Below the pieces are notes generated by a model. The model saw only the letters and a list, made by a program, of their open reading frames with translations, had not been told where the DNA came from and did not search any database. 64,000 nucleotides of DNA from Polaromonas sp. P2-4 (lineage in GTDB: Bacteria; Pseudomonadota; Gammaproteobacteria; Burkholderiales; Burkholderiaceae_C): assembly GCA_024703855.1 (NCBI GenBank), contig CP087965.1, positions 5,696,001 to 5,760,000 of the forward strand, read 5' to 3'. Numbering within the stretch: the first letter of the stretch is position 1; each line of letters starts with the position of its first letter. A program made the translations under genes and the position numbers. Positions 29,619 to 38,881 of this stretch are shown piece by piece.

Positions 29619-30359
29619 TCAAGCCCGGCGCCAATATTCATAGCACCAGGCCGTTTCAAAGCCCGCCCGCCTGTAAAGCGCCAGGGCTGATGCGTTGCCG
29701 TCTTCCACCTGAAGGAAGCTGCGCTCCATCCCTCTGTGTATCGCAGCGTCAGCCAGCCCAGCCAGGACGCGCCCGGCCAGCCCACGGCCCCTGCTCGCCT
29801 GATCGGTGCGCATGCCGTGCACGCTGGACCATCCATGGCTAAAGGCAGCGGCACCTGCGGCCACGGTTTTTCCGTTCTCGCGAACACTGGCATAGAGCGA
29901 ATCACGCGCCCGGCTCAGCGCGTTGACGCGGCTGGCGCCGTCGACGGGGTCAAATCCCTCGCCCAAAAACAAGGCAGCCCACGCCTCATCAGGTGAATTG
30001 GCGGTTTCGGCGGGCGTTTGCGTGGATACCTCGCGCATGGATTTGACCGACCCCACCTGGACCAGCACCGGACGCTCGGTCTTGTAGCCTCGCCGTTTCA
30101 GCTCTCGCCGCAGGGGATCAAAACAGGGTTCGGTCGCGATACGAAAGATCGCCGGCATGCCGCGTGCTTCGTAGCGCGCCTCAATCTTGCCCAGCACGGA
30201 CTCGTCGACCATGGTGTGCCGCAACGGGACCGCGCTTTTGGCCCGGCTAACGGTTCCCCTGTCGAAAGGCAGGAGCCAGCCGTCCAGTTCCTCCAGAGCT
30301 TCGGGTGATACCGCGGCAACCGTTGCACGCTCTATGGTTTCGACATCGCTGGAGATCAT
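29619..30359 (-). CDS. GNAT family N-acetyltransferase
   Basis: 246 residues. The C-terminal 130 residues carry the GNAT fold: SLYASVRENGKTVAAGAAAFSHGWSSVHGMRTDQASRGRGLAGRVLAGLADAAIHRGMERSFLQVEDGNASALALYRRAGFETAWCYEYWRRA, with the acetyl-CoA loop (R/Q)xxGxG/A as SRGRGLAG. The N-terminal half has a degenerate GNAT-like pattern, as in the two-domain GNAT/YncA proteins. The substrate is not recognisable. Complete, no frameshift. Confidence 0.85.
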   Translation of the reverse strand: MISSDVETIERATVAAVSPEALEELDGWLLPFDRGTVSRAKSAVPLRHTMVDESVLGKIEARYEARGMPAIFRIATEPCFDPLRRELKRRGYKTERPVLVQVGSVKSMREVSTQTPAETANSPDEAWAALFLGEGFDPVDGASRVNALSRARDSLYASVRENGKTVAAGAAAFSHGWSSVHGMRTDQASRGRGLAGRVLAGLADAAIHRGMERSFLQVEDGNASALALYRRAGFETAWCYEYWRRA

Positions 30360-30442
30360 GATTTTCAGTATCAGTGTGAATTGCTCGGGCCGGCGTAACG
30401 GGCAGGTAGCCGGCCGGCGGGATTAAAGGTCAAGAAGGAATG

Positions 30443-30788
30443 CTAGAACGAACGGCCGTCGAAATGTTCTACGGGAAGCGTAGAGAAGTCGATATCTTCG
30501 AGGCAGCGGACATTGACAGCGGCCATGCGGTTACCAGCGGGGTCAACCCCCTCGCCATACGGGTGAATGCCGCAGGTCGGGCAAAACCGGTGTTTGATGA
30601 CGTGCTTGTTGAACAGGTAGGTGCTGGCGTTTTCTTCAGGTGTCAGCAGGCGAAGCTTGTCACGCGGAACAAACCAGAGCAGCGAGCCCCTACGCGCACA
30701 TTGAACAATTGCAGGCCAGCACGTTGACGGGTTCGCCGTCAACTTCGAACGCGACCTGCCCGCAATGGCAGCTTCCCTTGTGAGTCAT
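30443..30788 (-). CDS. GFA family (CENP-V/glutathione-dependent formaldehyde-activating enzyme-like) protein
   Basis: About 116 residues. Zinc-binding cysteines: CHC in GSCHCGQVAFEV, CNCSMC, and CPTCGI, with the usual WFVPRDKLRLLTPEENASTYLFNKHVIKHRFCPTCGIHPY and final VRCLEDIDFSTLPVEHFDG. Members of this family were first linked to S-(hydroxymethyl)glutathione formation but most have no proven activity. Two bases appear lost from a GCGCGC tract at 30693-30697 (expected CARRGSLLWF). The start is ATG 30788 with AAAGGA upstream. Its upstream region contains a half of the split LexA-like box and the IS1595 element. Confidence 0.85.
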
Positions 30789-30849
30789 GGCTTGAGTCCT
30801 TTTATGAATGTCGATGAAACGCTGAATGCCTTGCACCTTTTCACCGCGA

Positions 30850-30869
30850 AATATACACTGTACACGCGT
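30850..30869 (-). promoter_or_regulatory. Left half of a split LexA-like box and possible promoter of the GFA gene
   Basis: CTGTACACGCGT at 30858-30869, with a TATATT -10-like block beside it at 30850-30855 (minus strand). Joining this to the right flank of the IS element regenerates CTGTACACGCGTACAG, which matches the LexA consensus CTGT-N8-ACAG. It is inferred only; a match of eight fixed bases is expected about once per 65 kb by chance. Confidence 0.4.
30860..30869. repeat. Direct repeat flanking the IS1595 element, left copy
   Basis: GTACACGCGT, repeated at 31919-31928 on the other side. Probably the target-site duplication; IS1595 elements usually make 8-bp duplications, so the real duplication may be the inner eight bases. 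Confidence 0.65.
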
Positions 30870-30871
30870 GC

Positions 30872-31918
30872 GGGCTATCCACTTAGCTCCCTGGGTGGCA
30901 AAATGGTCCCATGAGCGAAAGTCACAAGCTACCCGTTGCCGGTCAAGATTACCCGAAGACATGGAGCCAATTCATGGATTGGTTTCATACTGAGCAAGCC
31001 TGTCTTGACTATCTTGAGAGGCTGCGTTGGCCGAAAGAATTCATTTGCCCCAAGTGCGGCGTCATCAGTGCCCCCATCAAGACCAGTCGAAATCGACTGG
31101 TGTGTCAAAGCTGTAAGCACCAAGCCAGCGTGACAGCGGGAACCATTTTTGACAAGACGCGAACACCGCTCAAAGTGTGGCTGGCCGCTGCTTGGTACAT
31201 CACCAATCAGAAACAGGGCGTCAGTGCATTGGGGTTACAACGCGTGTTGGGTCTTGGGAGTTATCAGACTGCCTGGGTCATGCTGCATCGCTTTCGTCGC
31301 GCCATGATTCGCCCTGGCAGAGATTTGCTCAATGGGCTGGTAGAGGTTGATGAAACTTTCATTGCCATCGGTGACAAGGCCCAGCCAGCCAACGCGAAAG
31401 GGCGTAAATCCCACACCACCAAGACCCTTGTAGTCATCGGCGTGGAGATGTTGGAGCCCAAAGGATTTGGGCGCATTCGCTTGTGCCGCATTTCCGATGA
31501 CTCTGAACGTCAAGTCATCCCTTTTGTGAAAGATGTCATTCAAGCCGGTGCCACCGTGCATACCGATGGCTCGGCCGCTTACCGAAGTCTCAAGGATGAG
31601 GGATACGTACACCAGCGAAACGTCATGCTCGGCTCGGACACGCCAGCGCATGTTTCCATGCCGGGTGTTCACCGAGTAGCCGCGCTTATCCATCGCTGGT
31701 TGCTCGGGACACACCAAGGCGCGGTACAGCCCGCCAAGTTGGACTACTATCTTGACGAATTTGTATTTCGCTTCAACAGGCGGAAATCACTGTCACGAGG
31801 AATGCTTTTTTATAGGTTGCTGGAACAGGCGGTTGTGACTACGCCGGTGACCTATCAGCACGTTGTTGCTCAGTCAAAAAGTCAGGAATCCGGCTCTGAG
31901 GAGCTAAGTGGATAGCCC
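30872..31918 (+). mobile_element. IS1595-family insertion sequence, apparently intact
   Basis: About 1047 bp bounded by inverted repeats GGGCTATCCACTTAGCTCC (left, 30872-30890) and its complement GGAGCTAAGTGGATAGCCC (right, 31900-31918). Carries one complete transposase gene. Directly flanked by GTACACGCGT on both sides with two extra bases on the left. Only copy in the window. Confidence 0.9.
30911..31915 (+). CDS. IS1595-family transposase with N-terminal zinc ribbon
   Basis: 334 residues, unbroken. The N-terminal zinc ribbon CPKCG ... CQSC (residues about 47-70) and the DDE-type core (EVDETFIAIGDKAQPANAKGRKSHTTKTLVVIGVE, HTDGSAAYRSLKDEGYVHQRNV, and RWLLGTHQGAVQPAKLDYYLDEFVFRFNRRKS) are typical of IS1595 (ISXO2-like DDE superfamily). 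The last codons overlap the right inverted repeat. Its coding composition is less GC-rich than its neighbours, consistent with recent arrival. Confidence 0.92.
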   Translation: MSESHKLPVAGQDYPKTWSQFMDWFHTEQACLDYLERLRWPKEFICPKCGVISAPIKTSRNRLVCQSCKHQASVTAGTIFDKTRTPLKVWLAAAWYITNQKQGVSALGLQRVLGLGSYQTAWVMLHRFRRAMIRPGRDLLNGLVEVDETFIAIGDKAQPANAKGRKSHTTKTLVVIGVEMLEPKGFGRIRLCRISDDSERQVIPFVKDVIQAGATVHTDGSAAYRSLKDEGYVHQRNVMLGSDTPAHVSMPGVHRVAALIHRWLLGTHQGAVQPAKLDYYLDEFVFRFNRRKSLSRGMLFYRLLEQAVVTTPVTYQHVVAQSKSQESGSEELSG

Positions 31919-31934
31919 GTACACGCGTACAGTT
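31919..31934. promoter_or_regulatory. Right half of a split LexA-like box
   Basis: The right flank of the IS element reads CCGTACACGCGTACAG when the last bases of the element are included, one mismatch from CTGT-N8-ACAG. It lies about 150 bases before the DNA ligase gene. The direct repeat GTACACGCGT is at 31919-31928. Confidence 0.4.
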
Positions 31935-31997
31935 ACAAGCCTCATTTTTTACCTGTAACCGGATGCCAGGCTTGAAGCTTGGCCCTTCTGGCGTCAC

Positions 31998-32060
31998 CTG
32001 TTTCACTATCATTTTAATAGCTGGTAGCGCCCGTCCCTGCTGTTCAAATGACCTGAATTG
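31998..32060. repeat. Dispersed repeat family A, degenerate copy before the ligase gene
   Basis: CTATCATTTTAATAGCTGGT and AGCGCCCGTCCCTGCTGTTC, then AAATGACCTGAATT. It fills much of the gap between the IS element and the ligase gene. Confidence 0.65.
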
Positions 32061-32081
32061 CTTAAGAAAATAGACTCATTG

Positions 32082-33020
32082 ATGCCGCACCCAATGCCCT
32101 CCGCCCGCACCCGCACCGGCCTTGCCGCCAAGATTTTCGTAATTCGTGCGCTTCCCCTGCTGCTCGCATTGGCCGGTTTGCTCACGCCTGCGCTGCCGCT
32201 TTACGCTGCTCAGCCAGCGGTCCAGTCAGCGCCGCCACTGATGCTCGCCAAGGTGTATCAGCGCGGCGTGTCCTTGCCCGACTACTGGGTCAGTGAAAAA
32301 TACGACGGCGTGCGTGGCTACTGGGATGGCGACAAGTTGCTGACCCGTGGCGGTGAACGCATTGCGGTGCCTGCCTGGTTCACGGCGGGCTGGCCCAAAG
32401 TGCCCATGGATGGCGAACTCTGGGCCGGTCATGGGCAGTTTGCCAAAGCAGTTTCTACGGTGCGCCAGCAAACCCCTGACGATGCCGCGTGGCGTGCCAT
32501 GCGCTTCATGGTGTTTGACCTGCCTGGGCAAGGCGGCCCGTTTACCGAACGCATTCCGGCCTTGAACGGGCTGGTGAGCCGGATTGACCAGCCCTGGGTT
32601 CAGGCGGTGGCGCAATTCAAAGTCGCGAATCACACCGCTTTGCAGAACTTGCTGCTCAAAACAGTCAAGCTGGGCGGCGAGGGCCTGATGCTGCACCGCG
32701 GCGCATCACTCTACAAAGGCCAGCGCACCGATGACCTGCTCAAAGTCAAAACCCATGAGGACACGGAAGCCCGCGTGATTGCGCAGATTCCGGGCAAAGG
32801 CAAATACGCCGGCGTGCTCGGTGCCCTGCTGGTAGAAATGCCGGGCGCAAACGGCAAACCAGGGCAGCGCTTCAAACTCGGTACCGGATTCAGCGACGAA
32901 CAACGCCAGAATCCGCCGGCGATAGGCAGCCTGGTCAGCTACCGCTTTCGCGGCCTGAACGACAGCGGCCTGCCCAGATTTGCCAGCTTCCTGCGGGTTC
33001 GGGAAGATCTGGCCAGCTAG
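32082..33020 (+). CDS. Periplasmic ATP-dependent DNA ligase (Lig E type)
   Basis: 312 residues. A signal peptide (residues about 17-43, FVIRALPLLLALAGLLTPALPLYA) targets it to the periplasm. Nucleotidyltransferase motif I is SEKYDGVRG with the adenylated Lys73; motif III MDGELWAG, motif IV GGEGLMLHR and motif V LLKVK follow, and a small OB domain ends FRGLNDSGLPRFASFLRVRED. Lig E enzymes are minimal ligases found in competent proteobacteria, thought to repair incoming or extracellular DNA. ATG 32082 is chosen; an upstream TTG at 32058 is possible. The upstream LexA-like half box could link it to DNA damage, but this is inference. Confidence 0.9.
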   Translation: MPHPMPSARTRTGLAAKIFVIRALPLLLALAGLLTPALPLYAAQPAVQSAPPLMLAKVYQRGVSLPDYWVSEKYDGVRGYWDGDKLLTRGGERIAVPAWFTAGWPKVPMDGELWAGHGQFAKAVSTVRQQTPDDAAWRAMRFMVFDLPGQGGPFTERIPALNGLVSRIDQPWVQAVAQFKVANHTALQNLLLKTVKLGGEGLMLHRGASLYKGQRTDDLLKVKTHEDTEARVIAQIPGKGKYAGVLGALLVEMPGANGKPGQRFKLGTGFSDEQRQNPPAIGSLVSYRFRGLNDSGLPRFASFLRVREDLAS

Positions 33021-33024
33021 AACC

Positions 33025-33045
33025 GGCCCGCTTGACGGGCTTTCG
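33025..33045 (+). terminator. Possible weak terminator after the ligase gene
   Basis: GCCCG-CTTGA-CGGGC followed by TTTC, a five-base stem just after the ligase stop. Convergent with the decarboxylase gene. Confidence 0.4.
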
Positions 33046-33112
33046 AAGAGGGCGCAGCGTTACAGGGCGCTGCAGATCCGTTCGACCTTTACGGCAATCC
33101 GAATCGCCGCGC

Positions 33113-35400
33113 TTACTTCTTAACGCAATCGGCGTAGTAGCGGACTTTGCCCTTGGCATCAACCTGCTCGACCAGCCCATGAATGTCGGTCTCGAAACCG
33201 GGGCATTGCGCGTTGAACTCGCGGGCGAATTTGAGGTAATCGACAATTTTCTTGTTGAACACTTCGCCTGGAATCAGCAGCGGAATACCCGGCGGGTAAG
33301 GCGTAACCAGTCCCACCGTGATGCGGCCTTCAAGCTGGTCGATCTCGACCCCGCTCGGTCGTGCGATGGGCGATGTGGGCGTAGGCGTCGCTGGGCTTCA
33401 TGGCCGGTGTCAGGTCGCTCAAATAGACCTCGGTGGTCAGCCGCGCGATGTCGTACTTGGCGTACAGGGCATGAATGTGCTGACAGAGATCGGCCAGGCC
33501 CATGTGCTCGTACTTGGGAAACTTCTGGCAAAACTCGGGCAAGATGCGCCACATCGGCTGGTTCTTGTCGTAGTCGTCCTTGAACTGCTGCAGCGCCTGT
33601 CAGCAGAGTGTTCCAGCGGCCTTTGGTGATGCCAATGGTGAACATGATGAAAAAACTGTAGAGGCCGGTTTTTTCCACAATCACGCCGTGCTCGGCCAGA
33701 AACTTGGTCACGATGCTGGCGGGAATGCCGGTTTTGGCAAACTTGCCATTGAGGTCCAAGCCGGGCGTGACGATGGTCGACTTGATCGGGTCCAACATGT
33801 TGAAGCCGGTCGCCATCTGGCCAAAACCATGCCAGTTATTGGCGCCATTCTTCGCCGTCTTGGCGCTGCGCGACTCGCCCTTGATGATCCAGTCCTGCGC
33901 CAGGCCAATGCCCTCGTCAACCAGCTTGTCCGGCCCCCAGACCTTGAACCACCAGTCGCTGCCGTATTCGTCGTCGATCTTGCGCATGGCCCGGCGGAAG
34001 TCCAGCGCCTCGGCGATGCTTTCTTCGACCAGCGCCGTGCCGCCGGGTGGCTCCATCATGGCGGCGGCCACGTCGCAGCTGGCAATGATGCTGTACTGCG
34101 GCGAAGTCGAGGTGTGCATCAGGTAGGCCTCGTTGAAGAGGTGCCTGTCGAGCTTGACGTTTTGCGAGTCCTGCACCAGCACATGGCTGGCCTGGCTGAT
34201 ACCGGCCAGCAGCTTGTGAATCGATTGCGTGGCATATACCACCGCATTTTTCGGCCGGATGCGGTTTTTACCCATCGAGTGGTAGCTGCCGTAAAACGGG
34301 TGAAAGGCCGCATGGGGCAGCCAGGCCTCGTCAAAATGCAGGTTATCGATGTAGCCGTCAAGCATGCCCTTGATGGTCTCGGTGTTGTACAAAACACCGT
34401 CGTAGGTGGACTGCGTGAGTGTCAGCACCCGGGGCTTGACTTTGGCAGCGTCAACACCCTTCAAAAGCGGGTTCGCAGCGATCTTGGCGCGAATGGCCTC
34501 AGGCTCGAACTCGCTTTGCGGAATTGGGCCGATGATGCCGAAGTGGTTGCGCGTGGGCTTCAGAAATACCGGAATCGCGCCCGTCATGATGATGGCGTGC
34601 AAAATCGATTTATGGCAGTTGCGGTCCACCACCACCACGTCGCCAGGCGCCACGGTGTGGTGCCACACCATTTTGTTGCTGGTTGACGTGCCGTTGGTCA
34701 CGAAGAAACAGTGATCGGCGTTAAAGATACGCGCCGCATTGCGCTCGCTTGCGCCAATGGCGCCGTCATGGTCAAGCAGCTGGCCCAATTCCTCGACGGC
34801 ATTGCACACGTCGGCGCGCAGCATGTTTTCGCCAAAAAACTGGTGAAACATCTGCCCCACCGGGCTCTTTAAAAGGCCACGCCACCCGAGTGGCCAGGGC
34901 AGTGCCAGGAGTACGAACCATCTTCGGCATAGTCCAGCAGCGCCTTGAAAAACGGCGGTTGCACACCCTCAAGGTAACTCTTGGCCTCACGAAGGATATG
35001 GCGTGCCACAAACTCGGGCGTGTCCTCAAACATGTGAATGAAGCCATGCAGCTCGCGCAGGATGTCATTCGGAATATGGCGCGAGGTCTTGGTCTCGCTG
35101 TACACATAAATCGGTACGTCCAGATTCTTGCGGCGCACCTCAACAATGAAGTTGCGCAGGTTCAGGACGGCCGGATCCAGATCCGGCCCCGGCGTGAACT
35201 CCTCGTCATCAATCGACAAAATGAAAGCGCTGGCACGGCTTTGCTGCTGCGCAAACTGCGACAGGTCACCATAGCTGGTGACGCCCAGCACCTCAAAACC
35301 TTCGCTTTCAATGGCTTGCGCCAGCGCGAATACCCAGGCCGGAGGTGTTTTCGGAGCGGAAGTCTTCGTCAATGATGACAATGGGAAAGCGAAATTTCAT
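33113..35400 (-). CDS. Arginine/lysine/ornithine decarboxylase (PLP, fold type I, with N-terminal wing domain)
   Basis: About 755 residues. The N-terminal response-regulator-like wing (MKFRFPIVIIDEDF..., AFILSIDDEEF, DVPIYVYSETKTSRHIP) is followed by the PLP core: GHSGGVAFLKSPVGQMFHQFFGENMLRADV, the HKSILHAIIMTGAIPVFLKPTRN block, the PLP lysine in YATQSIHKLLAG, and the C-terminal domain ending with PGIPLLIPGEVFNKKIVDYL. This is the acid-stress/biodegradative decarboxylase family; which amino acid is used cannot be decided. Breaks at 35324-35328 (GC loss), 34871-34874 (A run), 33598 (extra base) and about 33354 (extra G) look like errors. Confidence 0.9.
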
Positions 35401-35404
35401 GGCA

Positions 35405-35480
35405 TTTACAGCAGTTCAAGGGTGCCCTGAACCTGTCGGAGGGCATGAAAAACACTCGGATGGGCATAGACAGGTTGAGC
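35405..35480. repeat. REP-like repeat family C, degenerate copy
   Basis: GTTCAAGGGTGCCCTGAACC-TGTCGGAGGGC on the left and GACAGGTTGAGCCCGAACGG on the right, opposed around GGGCAT. Related to the element at 15486-15577. Confidence 0.6.
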
Positions 35481-35590
35481 CCGAACGGTTTGATTAACGA
35501 CTGCGAAGTGTAAGGAGTATTGCTGCCCTATCCTTGCCATAAGGTCTAATGGCCCCAAAATGTGGCGCATCACCGACAAAAGGAGGAAAC

Positions 35591-36019
35591 ATGAGTGAAT
35601 CAACCATCTGGTGGCTGGTAGCGGGTGCCGCGGTCGTGGTTGAACTGGTGACAGGAACCTTTTACCTGCTGATGATTACCGTGGGCTTTGTCGTGGGTGC
35701 GATTGCTGCTCATCTGGGTTTGGCCCTGATCGGCCAGATAGTAATTGCGGCGACAGTTGGTGGCGGTGCGGTGGCCGTATGGCACTGGCACCGCAGCAAA
35801 AGCCCGACACCCTTGCCCGTCCAAGCCAACCGGGATGTCAATCTGGACATCGGCGAGTCGGTACACGTGGCGCAATGGAATGCAGACGGCACCGCCACCG
35901 TGAAATTTCGCGGGGCCAACTGGACAGCGGTGACCGCCAACCCTGCCCAGCCTGCAGGCACCGGAAGCTTTCGCATCAAGGAAATGCAGGGTAACCGGCT
36001 GGTCATTGAAAAGCTGTAG
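35591..36019 (+). CDS. NfeD-like membrane protein
   Basis: 142 residues. Two to three N-terminal membrane helices (IWWLVAGAAVVVELVTGTFYLLMITVGFVVGAIAAHLGLALIGQIVIAATVGGGAVAVW) and a C-terminal OB-fold domain (VNLDIGESVHVAQWNADGTATVKFRGANWTAVT ... GSFRIKEMQGNRLVIEKL). The NfeD family partners SPFH/stomatin proteins, and such a gene follows 86 bases downstream. Strong ribosome site AGGAGG just before the ATG. Confidence 0.9.
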   Translation: MSESTIWWLVAGAAVVVELVTGTFYLLMITVGFVVGAIAAHLGLALIGQIVIAATVGGGAVAVWHWHRSKSPTPLPVQANRDVNLDIGESVHVAQWNADGTATVKFRGANWTAVTANPAQPAGTGSFRIKEMQGNRLVIEKL

Positions 36020-36105
36020 TCTTAGCAACCGTATTTGACGGAATTATCATGCCGCCGACGGGCGCAGGCATGAGCACCCTAATTTAAATAATCAATGGAG
36101 GAACC

Positions 36106-37019
36106 ATGGAAATTGCACTTGTCATTCTTATCGTCGCCGGCATTTTTATCGTACGCAGCATCAAGGTGGTGCCGCAGCAAAACGCCTGGGTGATCGAACG
36201 TTTAGGCAAGTACCATGGCAGCCTCACACCGGGTCTGAATTTTCTGGTGCCTTTTGTGGACAGAGTCGCTTACAAGCACAGCTTGAAAGAAATTCCCCTC
36301 GACGTGCCCAGCCAGGTGTGCATTACCCGCGACAACACCCAGCTGCAGGTCGATGGCATTTTGTACTTCCAGGTCACCGACCCAATGCGCGCCAGCTACG
36401 GCTCATCCAACTACATCGTGGCGGTAACGCAACTGGCCCAAACCTCGCTGCGCTCCGTAATCGGCAAGCTTGAACTCGACAAAACCTTTGAAGAGCGCGA
36501 CATCATCAATGCGCAAGTTGTTGCAGCCATTGACGAAGCGGCCCTCAACTGGGGCGTAAAGGTCTTGCGCTACATGAGATCAAGGATCTGACGCCCCCAA
36601 AAGAAATTCTGCATGCCATGCAGTCGCAAATTACCGCTGAACGCGAAAAGCGTGCACTGATTGCCGCTTCCGAGGGCCGCCGCCAGGAGCAGATCAACAT
36701 CGCCACGGGCGAGCGCGAAGCCTTTATCGCCCGTTCTGAAGGTGAAAAACTGGCGGCCATCAACAACGCGCAGGGCGAAGCCGCAGCCATCATGGCGGTG
36801 GCCGATGCCAATGCAAAAGCCATTGGAATGGTCGCTGCGGCGATCCGCCAACCAGGCGGCGAACAGGCCGTGCAACTCAAGGTGGCAGAAAAAGCCGTCG
36901 AGGCTTACACAAATGTCGCACGCGACGCGACCACCACCCTCATCGTGCCCAGCAACATGACTGAAGTCTCGGCCCTGATTGCCTCCGCCATGAAAATGGT
37001 GCAGGTCAACAAGGCTTGA
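36106..37019 (+). CDS. SPFH/stomatin-like membrane protein (QmcA-like)
   Basis: About 304 residues. N-terminal membrane anchor (IALVILIVAGIFIVRSIKVV), then the SPFH domain starting QQNAWVIERLGKYHGSLTPGLNFLVPFVDRV, with CITRDNTQLQVDGILYFQVTDPMRASYG and ERDIINAQVVAAIDEAALNWGVKVLRY, and a helical C-terminal region (AEREKRALIAASEGRRQEQINIATGEREAFI, Ala-rich coiled coil). SPFH proteins organise membrane microdomains and often regulate FtsH-type proteases. An indel at about 36578 breaks the frame at LRYEIKDLTPPKEI; probably an error. Forms an operon with nfeD. Confidence 0.9.
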
Positions 37020-37059
37020 CCCGCATTAACTGACGATCCCCCTTTACACAGGCAAGGCA

Positions 37060-37434
37060 ATGAGCGCAAAAAATGTTCTGGGTACGGAGTTGCTGCCCTG
37101 CTCTTACGACCCGCTCACCGGATATTTCCACGACGGTTGTTGCAACACGGATGAATCCGACCTCGGCTCTCACCTGGTGTGCGTGCGGGTCACCCCCGAG
37201 TTTTTGGCGTTCTCCAGTGCCCGTGGCAATGACCTGGTCACGCCCCTGCCCCAGCACCGTTTTGCAGGACTCAAGCCAGGCGACCGCTGGTGCCTGTGCG
37301 CCAATCGCTGGCGCGAGGCCCTGGAGGCCGGCTCTGCACCTCCGGTGATTCTGGAATCCACCCACCTCAGTGCCCTTGCATTTGTCACCATCGAACAACT
37401 GGAAAAGCATCGGTTCCAGGGTGCCCTCCATTAG
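37060..37434 (+). CDS. DUF2237 family protein
   Basis: 124 residues. NVLGTELLPCSYDPLTGYFHDGCCNTDESDLGSHLVCVRVTPEFLAFSSARGNDL and GLKPGDRWCLCANRWREALEAGSAPPVILESTHLSAL are the conserved core of DUF2237, a family of unknown function with several conserved Cys. Complete and unbroken. It lies 40 bases after the SPFH gene, likely the last gene of that transcript, before tRNA-Ser. Confidence 0.88.
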   Translation: MSAKNVLGTELLPCSYDPLTGYFHDGCCNTDESDLGSHLVCVRVTPEFLAFSSARGNDLVTPLPQHRFAGLKPGDRWCLCANRWREALEAGSAPPVILESTHLSALAFVTIEQLEKHRFQGALH

Positions 37435-37501
37435 TCAGCCTATTTCTTGCGGTCATTTGGCCGAGAAAGGGCTGCGGCACTGCTACAATGTGAGGCTACG
37501 C

Positions 37502-37592
37502 GGAAGGGTGGATGAGCGGTTTAAGTCACACGCCTGGAAAGCGTGCGTGGGGTTATACCCACCGCGGGTCTCGAATCCCGCCTCTTCCGCCA
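37502..37592 (+). tRNA. tRNA-Ser (anticodon GGA)
   Basis: 91 nt class II tRNA. Acceptor stem GGAAGGG pairs with CCTCTTCC; the anticodon arm has ACGCC-TGGAAA-GCGT, giving anticodon GGA (serine, UCC codons); a long variable arm (GTGGGG...CCCAC) and T arm GCGGGTCTCGAATCCCGC follow; CCA is encoded. A terminator is 50 bases downstream. Confidence 0.96.
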
Positions 37593-37640
37593 AAAGTACA
37601 GTCGCCGTGAGCGTCCAACACGGTGATAAAAACTCCTGAA

Positions 37641-37665
37641 AGCCCAGCTAGTCTGGGCTTTTTTG
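37641..37665 (+). terminator. Intrinsic terminator after tRNA-Ser
   Basis: AGCCCAG-CTAGT-CTGGGCT followed by TTTTTTG. A seven-base stem with U tract. Confidence 0.88.
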
Positions 37666-37705
37666 TGCCTGAATCACTCAACTTACCCCTCTTACCCCTG
37701 ACAAC

Positions 37706-37733
37706 AAAAAAGCCACCTTGCGGTGGCTTTTTT
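37706..37733. terminator. Bidirectional terminator after the LivK-like gene
   Basis: AAAAAAGCCACC-TTGC-GGTGGCTTTTTT, a symmetric hairpin with A and U flanks, 15 bases after the stop of the minus-strand binding-protein gene. Confidence 0.9.
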
Positions 37734-37748
37734 GTTTCTGAGAACGTT

Positions 37749-38881
37749 TTAGTTCAGGGCAGATTTCTTGCCGTCTTTGTAGACGTACAAGGTAATGGCC
37801 GGGTTTTTCAACTCGCCATTGGGCTCGAAAGCGATCGTGGTGGTCACACCTTTGTAGTTGGTTTTGATCAACTCAGGGGTGTAGACCTTTGGATCGGTCG
37901 AGTTGGCACGCTTCATGGCGTCAACCAGAACGAAGGTCGCGTCATAGGTGTAAGGGCTGTAAACCTGGAACTGGCCAGGGTACTTGGCGTCGTAACGCTT
38001 TTTCCAGGCTTCGCCGCCAGGCATTTTGGCCAGGGAGGCACCGCCCTCAGCGCAAACCACATTGCCGAGAGTCTTGGCACCAGCAGCCAGCTTGGCCAGT
38101 TCAGAGGTACAAATGCCATCACCGCCAAAGTATTTGACGTTGCTCATGCCGAGCTGTTCCATTTGGCGCAGCATAGGGCCGCCTTGTGGGTCCATGCCAC
38201 CGAAGAAGATGGCATCCGGGTTTTTAGATTTGACAGCCGTCAGGATGGCCATGAAGTCGGTCGCTTTGTCAGTGGTGAACTGCTCGTCAACCACGGTCAT
38301 GCCTTTTGCCATGGCCGTCTTTTTGAACACCCCGGCAACGCCCTGACCTGTAAGCGGAACGGTCGTCAATGATGGCGACTTTTTTCAGTTTCAGCGCGTC
38401 AGCCGCATAGAAGGCCAGACCAGCGCCCAGGGCGTTGTCGTTGGCGAGGATGCGGTAGGTGGTTTTGTAGCCGGGTTTGGTCAGGTCCGGGTTGGTTGCA
38501 GCGCCCGTGATGTGGGGAATACCTGCAATCGTTGTAAACCTTGGAAGCGGGAATCGTCGTGCCTGAATTCAGGTGACCGACCACGCCAGCGACTTTGGAG
38601 TCGCACAGTTTTTGTGCGGCAGCCGTGCCCTGTTTTGGATCAGCAGCGTCATCTTCTGCAAGCAGCTCAAACTTGACTTTTTGCCGCCAATGACAACGTT
38701 TTGCGTATTCAGGTCTTCAACCGCCATGCGCGCACCGTTTTCATTGTCTTTGCCTGTAGTGAGCCTGCGCACCGGACATAGGCGCGACGTGACCAATCTT
38801 GACCACGACATCCTGGGCCGAGGCCATACCGGCCAAAGTTGCAAGAGCGGCCACTACTGTCAGTTTTAATTTCATTTGCAT
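37749..38881 (-). CDS. Branched-chain amino acid ABC transporter periplasmic binding protein (LivK-like)
   Basis: About 375 residues. Signal peptide (LKLTVVAALATLAGMASA) then VVVKIGHVAPMSGAQAHYGKDNENGARMAVEDLN, AGVVGHLNSGTTIPASKVYND, ITGAATNPDLTKPGYKTTYRILANDNALGAGLAFYAADALKLKKVAIIDD, FGGMDPQGGPMLRQMEQLG. Typical type I periplasmic fold for Leu/Ile/Val uptake; no permease or ATPase genes are nearby. Four breaks: extra base at 38755, T run 38678-38682, extra base at 38524, extra base at 38349; three of the four add an A inside a CGG step. The start at 38881 or 38875 cannot be decided. It is preceded by about 230 bases of noncoding DNA. Confidence 0.9.

Noticed and set aside
33113-35400. The decarboxylase as two separate genes, a response regulator and an aminotransferase-like enzyme
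   Set aside because: The N-terminal wing and the PLP core belong together in this family, and the gap between them is a one-base loss in an A run at 34871-34874.
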